From the NCBI RefSeq assembly GCF_009604425.1, contig NZ_WEGI01000013.1:186001-250000 (forward strand): a stretch of 64,000 nt of DNA. The letters are read 5' to 3'. Origin of the DNA: Nocardia aurantia (GTDB lineage: Bacteria > Actinomycetota > Actinomycetes > Mycobacteriales > Mycobacteriaceae). Shown piece by piece: positions 58,785 to 64,000 of the stretch (position 1 is its first letter; every line of letters starts with the position of its first letter). A program made the translations under genes and the position numbers. The notes below the pieces were generated by a model. The model saw only the letters and a program-made list of their open reading frames with translations, ran no database searches and was not told the DNA's origin.

Positions 58785-59993
58785 TCATGAACTGCCGGCG
58801 AGCAGTGCGTACTGCGCCGCCGTCCGTTGCTGGGTTTCCCAGAGCCGCTGGCCCAGCAGCAGTGCCGCATATCTGCCGTACGAGACGAAGCAGCGGAATT
58901 CGGCGGCCGATGCGGCGGTGCGGTCGCGTATACAGACCGAGCCCGGCACTTTCTCCGGTGGGTCGACCGGACGATGACTCGCGGGATCGCCCAGGCCCGG
59001 CGAATCCCGGACGAACTGCCGGGCGGCGTCGGCGTCACGTGTGCGGAAGAGCAGAACGTTGGGCGTCACGGCGACGCGATCGACGCCGGTCCGTTGGAGG
59101 ACCGGTAGGCGACTGCCTTGGTCGAGAACATAATTCGAATAGCCCCACAGCGTATAGACCACTTCACCCTGTCCGTCCGGCGATGGGATGTAGGGCGAGG
59201 CATGCAGGGTCCGGACCAGCACCCGATCAGGATCTTGTTGCAGGGTGTCCAGCCGGTCCAACGGTGTCGGCGCGAACCGATCCAGTTCCGGCAATTCGGC
59301 GTCCAGGTATCGCTGCGTCATCCGGACCAGCCGGTCACTATCGGTGGTGCGGGAGTCCGCCAGGACGGTGACGACGAAGTCGCCGCGCGCCAGGGTTGTT
59401 CCCATAGTGGGTACCGATGGCCGCCAGTGTGCCGCGGCCCCGGGATACTCCGGAATCGCTACGGCGACATTCTCCCGATCGGCCGCGAAGTCTGCCGCAT
59501 CCATCTCACCGGCGGCCGCGAACGCGGCCGCCCGGTCCGGGAATCGCAAGACCGTGACCGTCAATCCCTCGTGCTTGTGGGTGCCGTAATCGGCCCTTCT
59601 GAGGGGCATCACGGTATCGGCGGAACCGGTCGAGAACCCGAGGATGAAACCGTGCGCGGACAGCACCGGAACAGTGGCCTCATAGAGATAGTCGGTGACG
59701 CTGCCGATGTCCGTGTGCGCCTCTGCGGAGGCGCCGACGGCATATGCCGGGTCGACCGAGTACGGGCTGAGCACCGAACCGGCAAGCCTGGCCGCCTCGA
59801 TACGCAGCTGGGCGGTCCGATCCACGAGCCGGGGCAGCTCGGGTGCGCGGAACGAATATCTGCCGGTATCCAGAGCGCGGACGTCCACTTCGGCCGGTGT
59901 GCCGGTCCCCGGAATCCGTGTCGCGCAGCCGGTGAGCAGAACGGCCGTAACGATGATGCTGACGAAAAAACTCATGACCCGGATGATCTTCAT
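58785..59993 (-). CDS. DUF7373-type lipoprotein
   Basis: 402 residues. Signal peptide with lipobox LLTGC (Cys23), then an outer domain with LDTGRYSFRAPELPRLV, DYGTHKHEGLTVTVLRFPDRAAAFAAAGEMDAADF and a Cys pair near the end (VCIRDR, RCFVSYGRYAALLLG). This large nocardial family has no known role. ATG 59993 lies five bases after the upstream kinase stop, so it is the last gene of a three-gene operon. Convergent with the transglycosylase gene, six bases apart. Confidence 0.85.
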   Translation of the reverse strand: MKIIRVMSFFVSIIVTAVLLTGCATRIPGTGTPAEVDVRALDTGRYSFRAPELPRLVDRTAQLRIEAARLAGSVLSPYSVDPAYAVGASAEAHTDIGSVTDYLYEATVPVLSAHGFILGFSTGSADTVMPLRRADYGTHKHEGLTVTVLRFPDRAAAFAAAGEMDAADFAADRENVAVAIPEYPGAAAHWRPSVPTMGTTLARGDFVVTVLADSRTTDSDRLVRMTQRYLDAELPELDRFAPTPLDRLDTLQQDPDRVLVRTLHASPYIPSPDGQGEVVYTLWGYSNYVLDQGSRLPVLQRTGVDRVAVTPNVLLFRTRDADAARQFVRDSPGLGDPASHRPVDPPEKVPGSVCIRDRTAASAAEFRCFVSYGRYAALLLGQRLWETQQRTAAQYALLAGSS

Positions 59994-59998
59994 TCCGG

Positions 59999-61909
59999 TC
60001 ACTTCACTTCCGGAAGATTCGCCATGATGTCTTGAACGATCTCCTGCGCGATGATACAACGGATGCCGGCGACCGCGGACTCCGCAGGATTTTCGACGCG
60101 CACTGTCACCATTTCCGCTCTGCCACCCGAGACAATTCGATAAACACCCATTCGGGTACATGAGGGTGAATTCAATTCGGACTCGGTGACATATATCTTT
60201 TCGTCCGGCAGGAAACCGTCGAGCCCGATCGGCCGCGAACCCGTATCCGGCACCTTTCCCTGTGCCAGGTCCACGGTCAGTGTGTATATGCCGTTCCAGA
60301 CGCAGGAATGGAGGGCCACGGCGCTGCCGTCCACCTGTTTACCGATCCTGGTATCGATCGTCTCGTTGGTGACGAGCGAACAGGGATCGTGCCCGGCCAG
60401 CGATCGTCGGATATCCGGTAACAGCGGGGAGGCGGTGGTGATGCGCGATGCGATTCGGGCAGCGAACCGGCTTGCGAGGTCGCAGCGATTTCTCGGGGTC
60501 CCGCCGCTGATCCGGATCGTGACGCCGAACTGTGGATCGGTTCCCGCCGGCCGCAACCCACGCGTGCAGGAATCTTCGCCCCGGTCGGCGGCATCCGAAA
60601 TCAATACGCCTCCGGTCGCGGGCCCGGAAGCATGAAAGCCGTCGGTCCGCTCGACGGCGATGTCGAGCCGATGGTCACCGTCCTGCGCGGTACATGTTCC
60701 CCATTGTTCGGAGGCCGGCGGCCTGGTCCATGTGCCCGGACCGGATACCACTGGATCGTCGAGGAGCGCGCATACATCCATCGACCGCAGTGCGGTGAGG
60801 GTCATACCGGGCGGTGGAGGCATCGTCGCGGCCGGCTCGTCTCTGTTCGACACCACGATCCCCGCAGTGATCACGAGGGCGAGCAAGGCTGCCAGCGCGG
60901 TCGACCATCCGATCGACCGGCGCAATTTGCGCCTCTCTCCGGCGGCCGCAGGGTCATCGAAAGCCGATTCGGCCTGCGGCTGCCCTGAGTTCTCGACGGC
61001 CCCGGCCACCAGCGTGGCTTCAGGATCGGCGGCCGACGCCGCCAGTTCTGCGCTCCTCCGGATTGCCTCGTGCACATTTCTGGTCCATGGTTGTGCGCGG
61101 GCCGGCTGTGGTCCCAGATGATCGAGCAGCAGCGCCGTGGTCGGCCGGAGTCCGGGATCCTTGTGCAGGCACGGTTCGACCAGCCGGCGCACCGTTGGTG
61201 AGAGCGTCCGGAGGTCCGGCTCGGCGTGCAGAATCCGGTACAAGGTCTCCGGCACTGTCGAACCGGCGAAGGGGCTCCGCCCCGCGGCCGCCATGACCAG
61301 CACCACGCCGAAGGAAAAAATATCACTGGCGGCAGTGAGGGTTTCGGATTGCGCCTGTTCGGGCGACATGTAGGCCGGCGAACCGATGATCGAGCCGGTT
61401 CCGGTCAGCTCGGATCGTTCATCGACCGCGCGAGCAATGCCGAAGTCGATTACCCGCGGCCCATCCTCGGCCAGGATTACGTTTGCAGGCTTCAGGTCTC
61501 GATGTACGAGCCCGACCCGATGGATCGCCTGCAGCGCGGCGGCCAGGCCCACCGCCAACGTCAGGAGTTGTTCCTCGGGCATTGGGCCGTACTCCGTCAC
61601 CGCTCGATCCAAGGACAGTCCGGGAACGAAAACCGATGCCAACCAAGGAAATTCGGAGTCGATCTCGAAATCGACCACTGCGGCGGTGAAGGCGCCGGAC
61701 ACCCGCGCCGAGATCTGCACCTCCCGGCGGAACCTGGCTCGAAAGTCCCCCTCGGCGACCAGATGTGGGTGAATCTGCTTGATGGCGACGAGCCGGCCGT
61801 CAGGTCCGGCTCCGAGTAGCACCCTCCCCATACCGCCGCTTCCCAGCAGGCCGAGCAGCCGGTATCGGCCGATTCGCGTGACATCACCTGGGTCCAGCGG
61901 GGTCACCAT
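59999..61909 (-). CDS. Membrane serine/threonine protein kinase B
   Basis: 636 residues. Cytoplasmic kinase domain (about 15-265): G-loop LLGSGGMGRV, Lys44, HRDLKPAN with Asp138, DFG at 155-157, SPAYMSPEQA. A juxtamembrane linker leads to one membrane segment (about 334-354), then an outer domain with paired Cys motifs (MDVCALLDD, GTCTAQDG, HDPCSLVTNE, HSCVWNG) resembling DUF3558-like folds. The start ATG 61909 shares a base with the upstream stop (TGATG). The ligand is unknown. Confidence 0.92.
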   Translation of the reverse strand: MVTPLDPGDVTRIGRYRLLGLLGSGGMGRVLLGAGPDGRLVAIKQIHPHLVAEGDFRARFRREVQISARVSGAFTAAVVDFEIDSEFPWLASVFVPGLSLDRAVTEYGPMPEEQLLTLAVGLAAALQAIHRVGLVHRDLKPANVILAEDGPRVIDFGIARAVDERSELTGTGSIIGSPAYMSPEQAQSETLTAASDIFSFGVVLVMAAAGRSPFAGSTVPETLYRILHAEPDLRTLSPTVRRLVEPCLHKDPGLRPTTALLLDHLGPQPARAQPWTRNVHEAIRRSAELAASAADPEATLVAGAVENSGQPQAESAFDDPAAAGERRKLRRSIGWSTALAALLALVITAGIVVSNRDEPAATMPPPPGMTLTALRSMDVCALLDDPVVSGPGTWTRPPASEQWGTCTAQDGDHRLDIAVERTDGFHASGPATGGVLISDAADRGEDSCTRGLRPAGTDPQFGVTIRISGGTPRNRCDLASRFAARIASRITTASPLLPDIRRSLAGHDPCSLVTNETIDTRIGKQVDGSAVALHSCVWNGIYTLTVDLAQGKVPDTGSRPIGLDGFLPDEKIYVTESELNSPSCTRMGVYRIVSGGRAEMVTVRVENPAESAVAGIRCIIAQEIVQDIMANLPEVK

Positions 61910-63762
61910 CAGGTGTTCTCCAGCCGATCGATGACGGCGACCAGGATTCGCTCGGTGATCGCACATGCCGAATCACGAGCGTTCACGCTGATCGGCTGTG
62001 CCGTCGCCTGGATGATCTCCGCGCGGTTCTCGGTGGTCGCCTGTTGGACCCGGGCGGTCGCGCAGGTACCGTCCGGCGCGACGACCCGTGCGGCGGTGAA
62101 GTCGGCGACCATCGGGTTGCCCTCGACCTGGATCAGCCGATACTGCGGGTCGTTGTCCATGCGTTGGGTTTCCGTGGTCCGGATCGTTACGGCCACAGTG
62201 TCTCCTGCCCACGTGCAAGTGTGGATGTCCGTCTCGGCGGGACGGACCGCAGGTCCGGCCACTGCCGACGAAAGCACCGAGGAATCCAGCGAAGCACAGG
62301 GATCGATCCGAACCACGGAACGACGGGGCAGCGCCGCCTGCGGAGGCTCGGTGACCAGTCGTAGCACGATCGCACGCAACGTCTTCATGGCGAGAGTGCA
62401 GGGATCACCGTCGAAATTGGAGACAGTGGTGGCGATTCCGAGTTTCGGTTCGGTACGCACGAGAAGTGTTCGGGCACATGCCCGAGGTGCGTCGGAGGTC
62501 GCGAGAACCTCTCGACCGGCGAGCACCCCGGCGGTCGTCTCGGGCGTTGCGGATGCCACTGCGGTGCCGACGCCGATCGAGAGGGCCGCCTGTCGTCCGC
62601 CGTCAGCCGTGATTTTCGTGCTGCAGACCGAGGAATCGACTGGTTCCGGCGCACTCGGCCGGCCGAGTGCGCCGAGGACGTTCGAATCGAGCAAGGCGCA
62701 GGTATCCACGAGCCGCAGTTGATCATCCGACATCGTGAGGGTCCGGCCTGCCAGCGGATCCGCCGGTACGGCGGCCGGCCGGTGCGTCGCGACCGTGAGA
62801 ATGGCACTGCCGATCACGACAGCCGAAACCGCTGCGGCGGCAGTCCATCTCATCCGCCGGCCGAACCTGCGGGTGTTCGGCGATCGAGCCCACCGGTTCG
62901 CCTCCGACCGATGGGCGGAGATCTCCTGCCTCACGGCCGGACTCCATCCGGAACTCACCGGAATACGCTCGATCATCTCCAGCAATTGCTCGGGAGTAGG
63001 CCGGTTCATCGGGTCCTTTGCCAGGCACGCATCCACAAGTGGCCGAAGTGCCTCGGGAATTCCGCTGGTGTCCGCCTGCCGGTGGACGACGTTGAAGAGA
63101 GTTTGCGGAACAGAGGGACCGAGAAACGGGCTGCGTCCGGTGGCGGCCGCGGCCAGAACAGCGCCGGCGGCGAAAATATCGCTCGCAGGAGTGAGCGGAC
63201 GGCCTTCGGCCTGTTCGGGAGACATGAAGGCGGGCGAACCGAGCAATGTGCCGACGCCGGTCAGCTGAAGATCCGTATCGAGCGTGTGGGCGATGCCGAA
63301 GTCGATGACCCGGGGGCCGTCGGCGCCGAGCAGTATATTGGCGGGTTTCAGGTCACGATGGATCATGCCGGCCCGGTGAATTTCGCGCAGGGCGGCGGCC
63401 AGCCCGCCCGCGAGCAGCCCGAGGCCGCCGACTGGGAGCGGACCGTATCGCTCGACCACGTCACGCAGCGCCGGGCCGGCTACATAAACCGACGCCAACC
63501 ATGGCTGTCCCGCATCAGGATCCGCATCCATCACAGCGGCGGTATAAGCCCCTGTGACCCGCTGTGAAGCCTGCACCTCGAGCCGGAAGCGATCCCGGAA
63601 ACGGGGAGTCTGTGCGAGGTGCCGGTGGATCACCTTGACCGCCACGAGCCGGCCGTCCGGCGCGCGGCCCAGCAGCACTCGGCCCATCGTGCCCTGCCCG
63701 ATCACCGCGACCAAGTGGTAGTGGCCGAGCGTGCGAAAATCGTGTGGCCCCAACGGTTTCAC
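61909..63762 (-). CDS. Membrane serine/threonine protein kinase A
   Basis: 617 residues, paralogue of kinase B. Kinase domain (about 13-265) with VIGQGTMGRV, Lys43, HRDLKPAN with Asp137, DFG at 154-156 and SPAFMSPEQAEGRPLTPASDIF. One membrane segment (about 306-326), then an outer domain of Cys-paired halves (VDTCALLDSN, SVCSTK, IDPCASLDSS, HTCTWAG). First gene of the kinase-kinase-lipoprotein operon. The two kinases probably arose by duplication and may work as a pair. Confidence 0.93.
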   Translation of the reverse strand: MKPLGPHDFRTLGHYHLVAVIGQGTMGRVLLGRAPDGRLVAVKVIHRHLAQTPRFRDRFRLEVQASQRVTGAYTAAVMDADPDAGQPWLASVYVAGPALRDVVERYGPLPVGGLGLLAGGLAAALREIHRAGMIHRDLKPANILLGADGPRVIDFGIAHTLDTDLQLTGVGTLLGSPAFMSPEQAEGRPLTPASDIFAAGAVLAAAATGRSPFLGPSVPQTLFNVVHRQADTSGIPEALRPLVDACLAKDPMNRPTPEQLLEMIERIPVSSGWSPAVRQEISAHRSEANRWARSPNTRRFGRRMRWTAAAAVSAVVIGSAILTVATHRPAAVPADPLAGRTLTMSDDQLRLVDTCALLDSNVLGALGRPSAPEPVDSSVCSTKITADGGRQAALSIGVGTAVASATPETTAGVLAGREVLATSDAPRACARTLLVRTEPKLGIATTVSNFDGDPCTLAMKTLRAIVLRLVTEPPQAALPRRSVVRIDPCASLDSSVLSSAVAGPAVRPAETDIHTCTWAGDTVAVTIRTTETQRMDNDPQYRLIQVEGNPMVADFTAARVVAPDGTCATARVQQATTENRAEIIQATAQPISVNARDSACAITERILVAVIDRLENT

Positions 63763-63819
63763 GGCTCAGCCCTCCCCTGCTGCCGCTATGGTACCGATCC
63801 GTTGCCGGATGCGTGCCGA

Positions 63820-64000
63820 CTATCCGTTCCGGTACGCCGGCGCCCGGGAACTGCCCGCCGGGGCGAGGGTGTGGAGTAGGGGCAGGGTGCGGCGCGGGAC
63901 GACCGTGGACAGCACGACCACGCTGTGCGACCGGACCACCGCGGGACTCCGGTCGATGCTCAGCAGCACCGATTGCAGACCGGTGTGCGAGTCGGCGCCC
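63820..64000 (-). CDS. C-terminal end of a gene cut by the window
   Basis: An open frame enters from the right edge and stops with TAG at 63820-63822, giving 59 residues that end SSRAPAYRNG. It contains SVLLSIDRSPAVVRSHSVVVLSTVVPRRTLPLLHTLAP. I do not recognise the family. Third-position GC is high, as in real genes here. It is transcribed toward the kinases. Confidence 0.45.
   Translation of the reverse strand, partial: GADSHTGLQSVLLSIDRSPAVVRSHSVVVLSTVVPRRTLPLLHTLAPAGSSRAPAYRNG

Overview
The window is about 70% GC and looks like the chromosome of a mycolic-acid actinobacterium, most probably Nocardia or a close relative. Support comes from the gene order mgtA / geranylgeranyl reductase / polyprenyl synthase / htpX / yajQ, the tRNA-Tyr, -Thr, -Met / rpmG / hadAB / tRNA-Trp / secE / nusG / rplK / rplA run, a fused HadA-HadB dehydratase of mycolic acid synthesis, a full mce operon, and rpoB-rpoC with mycobacteria-like sequence. 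The species cannot be fixed from sequence alone.

Layout. 1-1.9 kb: C-terminal part of a sulfite-reductase-type flavoprotein and a DoxX membrane protein. 2-4.8 kb: a small accessory block (DUF397 plus an XRE/DUF5753 regulator facing a resolvase-like small protein and a DUF4254 protein). 4.8-12.2 kb: envelope and isoprenoid housekeeping (mannosyltransferase, DUF3592, DUF2505, VOC/AraC pair, geranylgeranyl reductase, polyprenyl synthase, HtpX, YajQ). 12.4-18.9 kb: translation and secretion core with four tRNA genes, L33, HadAB, SecE, NusG, L11, L1, L10 and L7/L12. 19.2-30.9 kb: one long mce lipid-import operon led by its own MceG ATPase, then two YrbE permeases, MceA-F and two Mce-associated membrane proteins. 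31.1-39.0 kb: rpoB and rpoC. 39.2-45.4 kb: accessory region with a heptad-repeat coiled-coil protein, YrdB, a bestrophin-like membrane protein, a secreted Gly/Ser/Pro-rich protein, a DUF4442 thioesterase, an aldo/keto reductase and an XRE regulator, with three separate intergenic tandem-repeat blocks. 45.5-57.1 kb: small metabolic and regulatory modules (GNAT-pirin; MarR / GTP cyclohydrolase II / extradiol dioxygenase; SixA phosphatase; FprB; lipoprotein; acyl-ACP thioesterase; 2OG oxygenase-GntR; AlkZ-like; quinone oxidoreductase). 57.2-63.8 kb: a type VII secretion-type module (EspC-like protein and a WXG-type/transglycosylase fusion) that converges on an operon of two membrane serine/threonine kinases and a DUF7373 lipoprotein.

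How it fits together. The core is growth-coupled: ribosomal proteins, RNA polymerase, Sec translocase and transcription elongation lie beside envelope lipid genes (HadAB, geranylgeranyl reductase, polyprenyl synthase, mannosyltransferase, mce). The accessory stretches hold local regulator-target pairs, several with visible candidate operators. I see no phage, insertion sequence, CRISPR array or rRNA gene. The most interesting items are the mce operon lodged between rplL and rpoB, the possible bifunctional HadAB with two intact-looking active sites, the kinase / lipoprotein / type VII murein hydrolase cluster, the intergenic repeat arrays at 42-44.5 kb, and the MarR-palindrome-RibA-dioxygenase unit.
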